A DNA stretch of 64,000 nucleotides from DATAGF01 sp963819845 (GTDB lineage: Bacteria > Actinomycetota > Thermoleophilia > Miltoncostaeales > Miltoncostaeaceae), in the NCBI GenBank assembly GCA_963819845.1, contig CAWFXQ010000013.1:62001-126000 (forward strand). The letters are read 5' to 3'. Below the pieces are notes generated by a model, which saw only the letters and a list, made by a program, of their open reading frames with translations, did not search any database and was not told the origin of the DNA. A program made the translations under genes and the position numbers. Below, one piece after another: positions 41,437 through 51,486 of this stretch (positions within the stretch are counted from its first letter, which is position 1; every line of letters starts with the position of its first letter).

Positions 41437-43800
41437 ATGGGGCTCAGGAGGCCCGTCCCGCCCGCGCCCGCGGCGCTGCGGCTCGCGCCGCACGCGCTCC
41501 TGGCCGTGCTCTGCGGCGGGCTGCTCGCATCGCTGGTCGTCGCGGCGCCCGCCGGGCCCGCCGCCGCCGGAGTCGTCGTCGCGGGCCTCGCGGCGGGAGG
41601 CTTCGGGCGTCGCGGCCGGGCGGGGACGGCGCTGGCCCTTCTCGCCGCCGCCGTGGCTCTCGCGGGCTGGAGCTGGGGCAGCGCGCGGATCGCGGCGACG
41701 GCGCCGCCGCCGCTCGACCTGCCGGCGCGCGCGTCGGGGACGGTGGTCGTCGACGCCGTCCCCGTGCCCGACGGCCGGGGCGGCGTGCGGGCCCGGGCCG
41801 TGGCCGAGAGGCTGGCGCTGGCCTCGGGGGCCGCCGTCCCGCCGGGGACGCGCCTGCTGCTCGACGTCGACGACGGCCGGCGCGCGCCCGGGCTCGGGGA
41901 GCGCCTGCGCGTCGCGGGGAGGCTGCGGCCGGCCGCCGGGGCCGACGCGCCCGGCTGGTGGCGGCGCTGGCTCGCCCGGCAGGGCATCGCCGGACGGCTG
42001 CGGGCCGCGGCGCTCGCGCCCGAGGGGCGGAGGGGCGGGCTGGCGGGGGCACGCGACGCGTGGCGGCGGTGGGCGGCGGCCGGGGCGGGCGCGGGCCTGT
42101 CGGGCGACCGCCGGGAGCTCGTGCGCGGCATGGCCCTCGGCGGCGGGTCGGGACTGTCGGAGGGCGCGGCCGAGGCCTTCCGCGACGCGGGCCTCTGGCA
42201 CCTGCTCGCCGTCTCGGGTCAGAACGTGACCGTGGTGGCCATCGCCGCGCTGGCGCTGCTGCGCGCGGCCGGGCTGCGGCGGCGCGGGGCCGTGGCCGCC
42301 GCCGCCGCGGTCATGGCGGCGTACTGCCTGGCCTGCGAGGGCGGGGCCTCGGTGGCGCGCGCGGGGATCGTCGGCGGCCTCGGGCTGCTGGCGGAGCTGC
42401 GCTCGGCGCCTCGCGAGCGGTGGTACCTGCTGCTCGCCGGCCTCGCGGTGCTGCTCGCCCACCAGCCGCGGGCGGTCGGCGACCCGGGCCTGCAGCTCTC
42501 GTTCGCGGCGGTCGTCGGGCTCTTCGCGATCGCCCCGCCCCTGGCGGCGTGGCTGCGCGGCTGGGTGCCGGGGCGCGTGGCCGACCTCGCGGCGATGGCC
42601 GGCGCCGCGGGGCTGGCGACGGCGCCGGTGCTGGTGTGGCAGTTCGGGCGCCTGTCGCTGGCGGGCCTCGCCCTGAACATCGTGGCCGTGCCGGTGGCGG
42701 CGCCGGTGGTCGTGCTCGCCCTGGCCGGAATCGCGGCCGGCGCGCTCGTCCCGGCGGCCGGCGCGGCGATGGGCTGGATCGCGGGGCTCGGCGCCGGGGC
42801 GCTGTTGCTGGCGGCCCGGGGCGCCGCCGCCATCCCCGGGGCGGCGGTCGACGTGCCCGCGGCCGCCGCGCCGCTGCTGGTCCCCCTGGCCGCGGCGCCG
42901 CCCCTGCTGGCGCGCGCGCTGCGGCCGGGCGCCGGGGAGGGCCTGCGGCGCCTCCCGTGGGGGGCGCTGGCCGTTGCGGGCGTCGCGCTGGCGGGGGTCG
43001 CCTGGGCGCTCGCGCGCCCCGGCCCGCCCCCACCCTGGCCGGCCGCGGCGGCCATCACGGCGCTGGACATCGGCCAGGGTGACGCGATCCTGCTGCGCAG
43101 CCCCGAGGGGGCCGCCGCCCTCGTCGACGCCGGGCCCCCGGGGTCGCCCGCGCCCGTGGTGCGGGCCCTGCGGGGCGCCGGGGTGCGGCGGCTCGACGCG
43201 CTCGTCCTGACCCACGACTCCCTCGACCACGTGGGCGGGGCGGCCGACGTGCTGGAGCGCCTCGACGTGGGCGTCGTCGTCCACGAGCCCGCCCCGGGCG
43301 ACGGCTTCGCGCCCGCCCACCGGCGGGCCACGGCGGCCGCCCGCGCGCGCGGCGTCGCGGTGCGCGAGGCGCGGGCCGGTGCGCGGCTGGCGATCGGCGC
43401 CTGGCGGCTGAGGGTGCTGTCGCCCGCCCGCGGGCGCCTGCCGGGCCAGGACCCGAACCCGGCCAGCATGGTGGCCCTGGCGTCGGCCGGGCCGCTGGAC
43501 GCCCTTCTGACGGCCGACGCCGAGGGCGATGCCCTCGCGTCGCTGCACCTGCCGCGCGTCGAGGTGCTGAAGGTCTCCCACCACGGCTCCGAGGACCCGG
43601 GGCTGCCCGAGGTCCTTCGGCGTCTGCGGCCGCGGGTCGCGCTGATCTCGGCGGGGCAGGGGAACCCGTTCCGCCACCCGCGGCCGGAGACCCTGGAGGC
43701 CCTGGCGGCGGCCGGCGCCGCGACCTGGCGCACCGACAGGGCCGGAGACGTCACCGTGACCGCCTCGGGCGCGGCCGTCGCCGTCGCGGCCAGCCGCTAA
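41437..43800 (+). CDS. comEC: ComEC/Rec2 DNA-uptake channel protein
   Basis: A 787-residue membrane protein forming the channel for DNA uptake. The N-terminal region has several helices and an OB-like soluble part. The central competence domain includes LLAVSGQNVTVVAIAALALL and DPGLQLSFAAVVGLFAI. The C-terminal domain is an MBL-type fold (ALDIGQGDAILLRSP, LVLTHDSLDHVGG, VLKVSHHGSEDP) likely to degrade one strand. All three parts are present. Works with ComEA. The stop codon lies within the putative -10 box of holA. Confidence 0.93.
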   Translation: MGLRRPVPPAPAALRLAPHALLAVLCGGLLASLVVAAPAGPAAAGVVVAGLAAGGFGRRGRAGTALALLAAAVALAGWSWGSARIAATAPPPLDLPARASGTVVVDAVPVPDGRGGVRARAVAERLALASGAAVPPGTRLLLDVDDGRRAPGLGERLRVAGRLRPAAGADAPGWWRRWLARQGIAGRLRAAALAPEGRRGGLAGARDAWRRWAAAGAGAGLSGDRRELVRGMALGGGSGLSEGAAEAFRDAGLWHLLAVSGQNVTVVAIAALALLRAAGLRRRGAVAAAAAVMAAYCLACEGGASVARAGIVGGLGLLAELRSAPRERWYLLLAGLAVLLAHQPRAVGDPGLQLSFAAVVGLFAIAPPLAAWLRGWVPGRVADLAAMAGAAGLATAPVLVWQFGRLSLAGLALNIVAVPVAAPVVVLALAGIAAGALVPAAGAAMGWIAGLGAGALLLAARGAAAIPGAAVDVPAAAAPLLVPLAAAPPLLARALRPGAGEGLRRLPWGALAVAGVALAGVAWALARPGPPPPWPAAAAITALDIGQGDAILLRSPEGAAALVDAGPPGSPAPVVRALRGAGVRRLDALVLTHDSLDHVGGAADVLERLDVGVVVHEPAPGDGFAPAHRRATAAARARGVAVREARAGARLAIGAWRLRVLSPARGRLPGQDPNPASMVALASAGPLDALLTADAEGDALASLHLPRVEVLKVSHHGSEDPGLPEVLRRLRPRVALISAGQGNPFRHPRPETLEALAAAGAATWRTDRAGDVTVTASGAAVAVAASR

Positions 43801-43803
43801 CCT
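43798..43803 (+). promoter_or_regulatory. possible -10 box upstream of holA
   Basis: TAACCT overlaps the comEC stop and ends nine bases before the holA ATG. No ribosome site is visible. Confidence 0.3.
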
Positions 43804-43812
43804 CACCCGCTC

Positions 43813-44883
43813 ATGAGCGCCCCGGAGCCCCTGAAGCCCGCCTACGTGATCTGGGGCGAGGACCGGGCCACCGTCGAGCGGGCGCTGACGCGCCTGGCCG
43901 CCCGGGTGGCGCGCGAGGGCGGGCTGCCGCCCGAGCGGCTGCGGGCCGAGGAGACGCCGGCCGACGACGTCGTGTCGGCCTGCGAGGCCCTGTCGTTCGC
44001 CGGGCTGCGGCTGGTGATCGTGGAGGACGCCGACGTGTGGCGTGCGGCCGACGCTGCGCCGCTGGTCGCCTACCTCGAGCGTCCGAACGCCGGGACCTGC
44101 CTCGCCCTGGCCTCGACCGGCGCGCCGACGCCGAAGCTCATGGCCGCCGTGGCCGAGGCGGGTGACGTCCTCCACTTCGGCCCCGATCCCAAGGAGAAGG
44201 GCGCCAAGAGGGCCCAGTGGTTCGCCGAGCACCTGTCCAAGGAGGTCGGGCGCGCGGGGGGCTCGATCGCGCCGGCGGTCGCCCGCCGGGCGGTCGAGCG
44301 CGTGATGGTCGACCGCCCCGACGCCCGGCGCGCAGGGGTGACCGCGATGGAGCTCAGCCGCGAGGCCGAGAAGCTCGCCGCCTACGCGGACGGCGAGCCG
44401 ATCACCGCCGAGATGGTCGAGGCCCTGGTGCCGCGGCACCCGGACGCCAAGACGTACGAGCTTGCCGACGCCATCGCGGCCGGCGACCCGGCGCGGGCGT
44501 ACGACGTCCTGCAGGACCTGGCCACCGGCGACGACCCGGTGGCGCCGATCGTGGTCCAGGTGCAGCTGGCGAACCACTTCCGCCGGCTCGCCGAGGCCCA
44601 GGCCCTGGGCGACGCCGTCTCGCCCGAGGCGGTGACGGCGGCCACCGGCGTGGCGGGCTACCCGGCGCGCAAGCTGGCCGAGCAGGCCCGGGCGCTCCCG
44701 CCCGGGTGCGGCCGGCGGGCCGTCGCGCGGCTGGCCGAGCTGGAGCTCGACCTCCGGGTCAGCGCCCTGCGCGACCTCGGCCGCTCCCGCGACGACGGCG
44801 AGCGGCTCGTGCTCGAGGCGGCGACGCGGGACCTGCTCGCCCTGGCGCACGGCGGGAGGCCGGAGCCGGGCGGAGAAAACTAG
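43813..44883 (+). CDS. holA: DNA polymerase III delta subunit
   Basis: A 356-residue clamp-loader subunit that opens the beta sliding clamp. The N-terminal AAA+-like domain includes YVIWGEDRATVERAL and LRLVIVEDADVW, without a functional P-loop as expected. The C-terminal collar has PDAKTYELADAIAAGDPARAYDVL and RDDGERLVLEAATRDLLAL. comEC-holA-rpsT is a widely conserved order. The stop codon shares CTAG with the convergent rpsT stop. Confidence 0.92.
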   Translation: MSAPEPLKPAYVIWGEDRATVERALTRLAARVAREGGLPPERLRAEETPADDVVSACEALSFAGLRLVIVEDADVWRAADAAPLVAYLERPNAGTCLALASTGAPTPKLMAAVAEAGDVLHFGPDPKEKGAKRAQWFAEHLSKEVGRAGGSIAPAVARRAVERVMVDRPDARRAGVTAMELSREAEKLAAYADGEPITAEMVEALVPRHPDAKTYELADAIAAGDPARAYDVLQDLATGDDPVAPIVVQVQLANHFRRLAEAQALGDAVSPEAVTAATGVAGYPARKLAEQARALPPGCGRRAVARLAELELDLRVSALRDLGRSRDDGERLVLEAATRDLLALAHGGRPEPGGEN

Positions 44884-45152
44884 GCGGTGGCCTTGGTCCT
44901 CTGGGAGACGCGCGCGACCCTGCTCTTCTTGCGGGCCGCGTTGTTGCGGTGAATCACGCCCTCGGCGGCGGCGCGGTCGATCAGGTGCTCGAGCTCGCGC
45001 GCCCGCTCCTCGATCTCGGCCCCGTCGCCGTTCTCCGCGGCGTCCCCGAGGCGCCGGAAGAGGGTCTTGATCGTCGAGCGGTACTTCAGGTTGCGCTCGC
45101 GCTGCTCGATCGCGCGGCGGTTCCGCTTCTTCTGCTGCTTGATGTTCGCCAC
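44880..45152 (-). CDS. rpsT: 30S ribosomal protein S20
   Basis: A 90-residue basic protein. It begins with MANIKQQKKRNRRAIEQRER, characteristic of S20, which binds 16S rRNA in the 30S body. GTG start at 45152 with GGAGG nine bases upstream. Divergent from murJ; TACCAT (minus strand, 45191-45186) may be its -10 box. Confidence 0.96.
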   Translation of the reverse strand: MANIKQQKKRNRRAIEQRERNLKYRSTIKTLFRRLGDAAENGDGAEIEERARELEHLIDRAAAEGVIHRNNAARKKSRVARVSQRTKATA

Positions 45153-45217
45153 GCGGGCGGTCCTCCGTCGGTCGGTCGGCGACGCATGGTAGCGGCCGCG
45201 TCCCGCCGGGGCCAGCC

Positions 45218-46777
45218 GTGAGCCGTCCGGCCGCGGGCCTCGGCCGCTCGACGGCCGTCTTCGCCGCCTGGACCGGCCTGAGCCGGGTGGCCGGGCTCGC
45301 TCGCGAGATCCTCGCCGCCGCCCTGTTCGGGACCCGGGGCTCGATCAACGCCTTCGTGATCGCGTTCCAGGTGCCGAACCTGCTGCGCAGCCTCGTCGCC
45401 GACTCCGCCCTGTCGGCGGCGTTCGTGCCGGTGTTCACCCAGCTCGAGGAGCAGGGCCGCCGGCGCGAGGCCCAGCGCCTGGTGGGCGGCCTCATCGGGC
45501 TCATCAGCATCGGGCTGGGGCTGATCACCCTGATCGCGATCGTCACCGCGCCCTGGGTGATGCCGCTCTTCGCCCCGGGGCTGCCGCCGGAGCTCGTCGA
45601 CGAGACCGTCTTCCTGGCCCAGATCATGTTCCCGATCGTCGTGCTGCTGGGGCTCACCGGGCTCTTTGCGGCGGTGCTCCAGGCCTACGGAAGGTTCGGC
45701 GTCACCGCGTTCGTGCCGGTGCTGTGGAACGTCGTGATCATCTTCTGCCTGCTCGTGGCGACCCCGCTGGTCCCCGAGGACGACCGCGTGACGGTGTACG
45801 CGGTGGCGATCGTGATCGGCACGGTCGCCCAGCTGCTGTGGCTGCTGCCCTCGCTGCGCGGCCTGGGCCCGTTCCCCTTCTCGTTGGGGCTGCGCGACCG
45901 GCGCGTGGGGCGCGTGCTGGTGCTGATGCTCCCCGTGACGCTCGGGCTGGGCCTGATCAACGTCAACCTCTCGGTCGACGCGATCTTCGCGACCCTCGTC
46001 AGCGACCAGTCGCCGCGGGCCATCGACGCGGCGTTCCGCCTCTACCTGCTGCCGCAGGGGGTCTTCAGCGTCGCCATCGCGACCGTGCTCTTCCCGACCA
46101 TCTCGCGCCTGGCGGCCCGCGAGGACATCGACGGCCTGCGCCGCACCCTGGCCGACGGGTTGCGGCAGATCTTCTTTCTGCTGCTGCCGGCGTCGGCCTT
46201 CCTGCTGGTCCTGGCCGAGCCGGTCGTGCGCCTTGTGTTCCAGCGCGGGGAGTTCAACGCGGAGAGCACCTCGCTGACCGCGGACGCGCTGCTCTTCTTC
46301 TCGATCGGCCTCGCCTTCAACGGCGCGAGCCTGCTCGTGATCCGCGCCTTCTTCGGCCTCCAGCGCCCCTGGCTGCCGACCAAGGTCGCCGCCCTCGGGG
46401 TCGCCCTGAACGCGGGCCTCAACGCGATCCTCTATCAGCCCCTGGGCACCGGCGGCATCCCGCTGTCGACCTCCATCACCAGCATCGTCACCTTCGTCGT
46501 CCTGGTGTGGCTGCTGGAGCGCGAGATCGGCGGGCTCCACCGCGAGGAGGTGATCGACGGGGCCAGCCGCAGCCTGGTCGCCAGCGCCGTCTCGGTGCTC
46601 CTGGCGTGGTGCGCGTGGACGATCCTCGACGAGTGGCTGGGGCGGGGGACGATCGCCCAGATCGTCAGCGTCGGGGGCGCCATGCTGGCCGGGGCCCTCG
46701 CCTACCTCGCGGCCGCCCAGGCCTTCGAGATGCCCGAATTGACGGCGCTTTCGCGCCTCCGGCGGCCGCTACGATGA
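45218..46777 (+). CDS. murJ: lipid II flippase MurJ (MviN)
   Basis: A 519-residue polytopic membrane protein (about 14 helices) that flips lipid II for peptidoglycan synthesis. Family marks are GLSRVAGLAREILAAALFGT, ADSALSAAFVPVFTQLEEQG and RLVFQRGEFNAESTSLT. GTG start at 45218. Its end contains the putative -10 box of lepA, which starts four bases after the murJ stop. Confidence 0.94.
   Translation: MSRPAAGLGRSTAVFAAWTGLSRVAGLAREILAAALFGTRGSINAFVIAFQVPNLLRSLVADSALSAAFVPVFTQLEEQGRRREAQRLVGGLIGLISIGLGLITLIAIVTAPWVMPLFAPGLPPELVDETVFLAQIMFPIVVLLGLTGLFAAVLQAYGRFGVTAFVPVLWNVVIIFCLLVATPLVPEDDRVTVYAVAIVIGTVAQLLWLLPSLRGLGPFPFSLGLRDRRVGRVLVLMLPVTLGLGLINVNLSVDAIFATLVSDQSPRAIDAAFRLYLLPQGVFSVAIATVLFPTISRLAAREDIDGLRRTLADGLRQIFFLLLPASAFLLVLAEPVVRLVFQRGEFNAESTSLTADALLFFSIGLAFNGASLLVIRAFFGLQRPWLPTKVAALGVALNAGLNAILYQPLGTGGIPLSTSITSIVTFVVLVWLLEREIGGLHREEVIDGASRSLVASAVSVLLAWCAWTILDEWLGRGTIAQIVSVGGAMLAGALAYLAAAQAFEMPELTALSRLRRPLR
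46770..46775 (+). promoter_or_regulatory. -10 box, probable leaderless start of lepA
   Basis: TACGAT within the murJ 3' end lies six bases before the lepA GTG, with no ribosome site. Confidence 0.35.
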
Positions 46778-46781
46778 TCTC

Positions 46782-48595
46782 GTGGACCAGCAGCACATCC
46801 GCAACTTCTGCATCATCGCCCACATCGACCACGGCAAGTCCACGCTGGCCGACCGCATCCTCCAGGCGACCGGCGCGCTGAGCGAGCGCGAGATGCGCAG
46901 CCAGGTGCTCGACTCGATGGACCTCGAGCGGGAGCGGGGCATCACGATCAAGGCCCAGGCGGTGCGGGTCCACTACACGGCCGCGGACGGGCAGGCGTAC
47001 CAGCTCAACCTCATCGACACGCCCGGGCACGTGGACTTCAGCTATGAGGTTTCCCGCAGCCTCGCCGCGGCCGAGGGGGCGCTGCTGGTCGTGGACGCCA
47101 GCCAGGGCATCGAGGCGCAGACGCTCGCCAACGCCTACCTCGCCATCGAGGGCGACCTCGAGCTGATCCCCGTGCTCAACAAGATCGACCTGCCCGCGGC
47201 CGATCCCGAGCTGCACGGGCGCGCCGTGGCCGACCTGGTCGGCGAGGACCCGGGCCGGGTGCTGCGCATCTCGGCCAAGACCGGCCAGGGCGTCGCCGAG
47301 GTGCTGGAGGCCGTCGTCGAGCGCGTCCCGCCGCCCGCCGGCGATCCCGCGGCGCCCGCGCGGGCCCTGATCTTCGACTCGGTCTACGACCAGTACCGCG
47401 GCGTGGTGGCCTTCGTCCGGGTGGTGGACGGCGCCTTCGCGCAGGGCGACCGCCTGCGCGCGATGCAGACCGGCCTGGTGGTGGACGCCGAGGAGATCGG
47501 CGTGATGTCGCCCGCGATGACCCCCACCGGGACGCTCCGGGCGGGGGAGACCGGCTACCTGGTGACCGGGCTCAAGAGCATCGGCGACCTGCGGGTGGGC
47601 GACACCCTCACGCTCTCCGGCCGGCCCGCCGCGGAGGCCCTCCCCGGCTACCGCGAGGTCAAGCCGATGGTCTTCTGCGGCCTCTTCCCGGTCGATTCCG
47701 ACGACTACGCCGACCTGCGCGACGCGCTCGAGAAGCTGTCGCTCAACGACGCCTCGCTGCGCTGGGAGCCCGAGACCTCCTCGGCGCTGGGGTTCGGCTT
47801 CCGGTGCGGGTTCCTCGGGCTGCTGCACATGGACATCGTGCGCGAGCGCCTGGAGCGCGAGTACGACCTCGAGCTGCTGGCCACCACGCCCAACGTCGAA
47901 TACCAGGTCACCGACACCCAGGGCGTCCGCCGCCCGGTTCGCTCGCCGGCCGAGCTGCCGCCGACGACCAGCATCGACCTCATCGAGGAGCCCTACGTGC
48001 GCTGCACCATCCTCGTCCCGCAGGAGGGCGTGGGCGCCGTGATGGGCCTCTGCCAGCACCGCCGGGGCGTCTTCGTGACCATGGAGCCGATCGAGCAGCG
48101 CCTGCAGATCGTCTACGACCTCCCTCTGGCGGAGATCGTCCTCGACTTCCACGACCAGCTGAAGTCGCGCACGCGCGGCTACGCCTCGCTCGACTACGAG
48201 ATCGTGGGCTACCGCGAGAGCCCGCTCGTGAAGCTGGACGTGCTGCTGGCGGGGACACGGTCGACGCGCTCTCGATGATCGTCCACCGCGACCACGCCTA
48301 CGCGCGCGGCAAGGGCCTGGTGGAGCGGCTGCACAAGACGATCCCGCGCCAGCTCTTCGACGTGCCGGTGCAGGCCGCGATCGGCGGCAAGATCCTGGCC
48401 CGCGAGACCGTGAAGGCCAAGCGCAAGGACGTGCTGGCCAAGTGCTACGGCGGCGACATCAGCCGCAAGCGCAAGCTGCTCGAGCGTCAGAAGGAGGGCA
48501 AGAAGCGCATGAAGCAGGTGGGCTCGGTGGAGGTGCCGCAGGAGGCGTTCCTGTCGGTGCTGCGCATCGGCGACGACGGGCGGGACGGCCCGTGA
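46782..48595 (+). CDS. lepA: elongation factor 4 (LepA), frameshifted in this sequence
   Basis: Translational GTPase EF4, about 604 residues when repaired. G1 AHIDHGKST, G3 DTPGHVDF and G4 NKIDLP are intact, as is GFGFRCGFLGLLHMDI. The frame breaks at the G-run 48251-48254: adding one G restores LAGDTVDALSMIVHRDHAY, leading to the typical C-terminus (AKCYGGDISRKRKLLERQK). A homopolymer one-base deletion is most likely a sequencing error. GTG start at 46782. It overlaps hemW by four bases. Confidence 0.93.
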
Positions 48596-49689
48596 GCGTC
48601 GGCCACCTCTACGTCCACCTGCCGTTCTGCGCCTCGCGCTGCGGCTACTGCGCGTTCGTGGTCGAGACGGGGTCCCTCGCGATGCGCGACGCCTACGCCG
48701 GCGCCGTGCTGGCCGAGCTCGACCGGGAGTCGGGCCGCCTGGGTGCCCTCGAGACGGTGTACCTGGGCGGCGGCACGCCGACCCTGATGCGCCCGCGCCG
48801 CCTCGCGCGGCTGCTCGACGCGGTGCGGCCCCGCCTGGCGGCGGGCGCCGAGGTGAGCATCGAGGCCAACCCCGAGACGGTCGACCGGCGCGCGCTGCGC
48901 GAGCTGCGCGCGATGGGCGTGACGCGCCTGTCGGTGGGGGTGCAGTCGTTCCAGCCGCACCTGCTCGCCGCGCTCGACCGCGCCGCGACGCCGCAGCAGG
49001 CCCGCGACGTCGTGGGCTGCGCCCGGGCCGCCGGCTTCGAGGACGTCTCGATCGACCTCATCTTCGGCATCCCCGGCCAGACGCCGGCCGACCTCGAGGC
49101 CGACCTCGCCGAGGCCCTGGCGCTCGATCCCGACCACGTCTCCTGGTACGAGCTGGAGCTCAAGCCGGGGTCGGCCCTGGCCCGCCGCGGGCCGCCGGCC
49201 CTCGACGAGGACGAGGGCGCCGACGCCTACCGCCGCATCGTCGCCGGGCTGGAGGACGCGGGCTACCGCTGGTACGAGACGGCCAACTTCGCCCGGCCGG
49301 GCCGCGAGTGCCGCCACAGCCTGGCCTACTGGACCGCGAGCGACTACCTCGGGCTGGGCATCGGCGCGGTCAGCACCGTCGCGGGGCGCCGCTGGCGCAA
49401 CCGCCCGGGCCTGTCGGCGTACGCGGCCGCCCTGGCGGCCGGGGAGGCGCCGCCTCGCGACGTCGAGCCGCTCGACGACGACGACCGCCGGCGCGAGCGC
49501 TGGATGCTGGGGCTGCGGCTCGCCGGCGGCCTCGACCTGGCGTGGTCGGGCCCGCCCGACCGGCCCGACGCGCTCGCGCGCCTGGCCGAGGCCGGCCTGC
49601 TGCGGGCCGGCGGCGACGGCGTGGCCCTCACCCGCGAGGGCCGCTTCGTGCAGAACGCCGTCCTGCACGAGCTGATGGAGTACGCGTGA
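48592..49689 (+). CDS. hemW: radical SAM heme chaperone HemW
   Basis: A 365-residue radical SAM protein of the HemW group (formerly called HemN-like). The cluster motif is CASRCGYCAF (about 12-21), followed by YLGGGTPTLM, EANPET and SVGVQSFQ. HemW inserts heme into respiratory enzymes and lacks coproporphyrinogen dehydrogenase activity. GTG 48592 overlaps the lepA stop, and its end overlaps hrcA. lepA-hemW-hrcA order is conserved in many bacteria. Confidence 0.93.
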   Translation: MSVGHLYVHLPFCASRCGYCAFVVETGSLAMRDAYAGAVLAELDRESGRLGALETVYLGGGTPTLMRPRRLARLLDAVRPRLAAGAEVSIEANPETVDRRALRELRAMGVTRLSVGVQSFQPHLLAALDRAATPQQARDVVGCARAAGFEDVSIDLIFGIPGQTPADLEADLAEALALDPDHVSWYELELKPGSALARRGPPALDEDEGADAYRRIVAGLEDAGYRWYETANFARPGRECRHSLAYWTASDYLGLGIGAVSTVAGRRWRNRPGLSAYAAALAAGEAPPRDVEPLDDDDRRRERWMLGLRLAGGLDLAWSGPPDRPDALARLAEAGLLRAGGDGVALTREGRFVQNAVLHELMEYA

Positions 49690-50740
49690 CCGCGCCGGCC
49701 GAGCGCGGGGGCCTCAAGCCGCGCCAGGAGGTGATCCTGCGCACGGTGGTCGAGGAGCACATCGCCACCGGCGCCCCGGTGGGCAGCAAGAACATCGCCG
49801 GCCGGGAGGGCATCGACTTCGCGTCGTCCACGGTGCGCTACGAGCTGGCGCGGCTCGAGGAGCTCGGCTTCCTCGACCACCCCCACACCTCCGCCGGCCG
49901 GGTGCCCACCGACCGCGGCTACCGCTACTACGTCGACACCCTGCTGGTGCGCGACCCCCCCGCCCGGCCGCCGGCGATGGTCGAGCGGGCCCTCGACACC
50001 ACCGAGATGCGCCGCGAGATCGACGCCGCGCTGGGGCGGCTCGCGGACGTCGTCGCCCAGGTCACGAGCCTGCTGGGCATCGTCACGGCGCCGCCGCCCG
50101 AGTCGTCGACCGTGCGGCACGTCGAGGTGCTCCAGCTGCAGCCGCAGCTCGTGATGGTGGTCGTCATCACCTCGACCGGCGCCGTCACCAAGCGCGTCTT
50201 CGCCTTCGACGGCCCGGTTGACCCGGGCCTGTGCGAGTGGGCCGGGGCGTTCCTCAACGAGCAGGTCCGCGGCCTGGCCGTGGGGGCCCGCATGATCGGC
50301 TCCCGCATCGCCGAGCCCTCGCTGAGCCCCGGCGAGACGGCCTTCCTGGGGGCGATCTCGCCGGCCCTGGTCGACCTGGAGGAGCAGGCCGTGGGGGGGA
50401 TCTACATCGGCGGCCAGGCCCGCTTCCTCGCCGAGCAGCGCCACCTCGACCTATGGCCCTCGACGCCCTGATGGAGTCGCTCGAGGAGCGCTACCAGCTG
50501 CTGGCGTTCCTGCGCGGCGCCCTCGGCCGCAACGAGGTGTACCTGCGCATCGGCTCCGAGCTGCCGGACAGCAGCCTGGCCGGGCTCAGCATGGTGGCGG
50601 CCAACTACGGAGTGCCGCGCCGCAACCTCGGCACGGTGTCGCTGTTCGGGCCCACGCGCATGGACTACCGCCTGGCCATGGCCACCGTGCGGGGGGCCGC
50701 GCAGATCCTCTCCGAGTACGTCGAGGAGGTGTACGAATGA
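49686..50740 (+). CDS. hrcA: heat-inducible transcription repressor HrcA, frameshifted
   Basis: Repressor of heat-shock genes acting at CIRCE operators, about 351 residues when repaired. The winged helix is at about 10-75 (RQEVILRTVVEEHIATGAPV, STVRYELARLEELGFL), followed by the GAF-like domain (VMVVVITSTGAVTKR). The frame changes near 50448-50456 after EQRHLDL, continuing as ALDALMESLEERYQLL and ending in SLFGPTRMDYRLAMATV. One missing base (or two extra) explains it. No CIRCE element was found in this window. Confidence 0.9.
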
Positions 50741-51424
50741 TGGAGGCCGGCGCGGTCGACGACCGCTTCGAGATCCTCGAGGTCTGGCGGCGGCCCCTGC
50801 AGGGGGAGCCCTCGGCGGCGGTGCGGGTGCTCGCCAAGGTGGAGGCCGGGGCGTACGGGCCCGAGGAGTACGCCGTCGGCATCAGCACCCGCGCCGACGC
50901 CCAGCTCTCGCCGCTGCTCGACGAGGCCGACCTCTTCACCGGGCTCTCCTTCGCCGAGGCCCACTGGGTGGCCGCGGTGCTCGCCAGCGCCGCCGACCGG
51001 GTGGAGGACGCCGAGAGCCTGCTGTTCGACCTGCGCGTGCCGGTCGACCTCGCCTGGCGGGAGGTGGAGCTGGCGTCGGAGGTCGTCGAGCCGGGCGGCC
51101 TGCGCTCGGCCCCGCTGGTGCCGTGGGAGCTCGACGAGGGCGCCGCCGGCCCGAGCCGCTACGCGATCGCCATCTACACCCTCGATTGCGGTCACCAGGC
51201 CGTCGAACTGCTGCGCCAGGACCCCGACGCCGCCCCCTTCTGGGTGGAGGAGGGCGCGGTTGACCACCTCGTCGCCCGCGACGCCCGCAGCCTCACGCGG
51301 CTGCTCTACGGCGCCGGGAACCTCGAGGAGGCCCACGGCATCATCGAGGCGGCTCCAGGCCAACCTCGCCCACCACCCGGACGGCGAGGAGGACGAGGAC
51401 GACGAGGACGACGACAGGGACTGA
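50737..51424 (+). CDS. conserved protein after hrcA with acidic tail, frameshifted
   Basis: An approximately 228-residue protein of unknown function starting ATG 50737 (overlapping the hrcA stop). The frame shifts near 51349-51352, where one extra G is the simplest cause. It then reads LQANLAHHPDGEEDEDDEDD and ends at 51424. The main part is a soluble alpha/beta domain (DDRFEILEVWRRPLQGE, FTGLSFAEAHWVAAVLASAA). The Asp/Glu-rich tail might mediate protein contacts. I cannot name the family. Confidence 0.65.
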
Positions 51425-51473
51425 GCCCGCTGCTCGGCGCCCGGCGCCGGTCGCCTTGGGGGCCGCGATCTCG

Positions 51474-51479
51474 TAGCAT
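51474..51479 (+). promoter_or_regulatory. -10 box, probable leaderless start
   Basis: TAGCAT ends seven bases before ATG 51487 of the acyl-CoA synthetase-like gene, with no ribosome site. Confidence 0.4.
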
Positions 51480-51486
51480 CGCGGCG

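Noticed and set aside
41344..45657. Very long minus-strand open frame (over 1,400 codons) opposite comEC-holA-rpsT
   Set aside because: Low-complexity Arg/Ala/Pro/Gly translation with no domain. It is the antisense shadow of real genes in GC-rich DNA.
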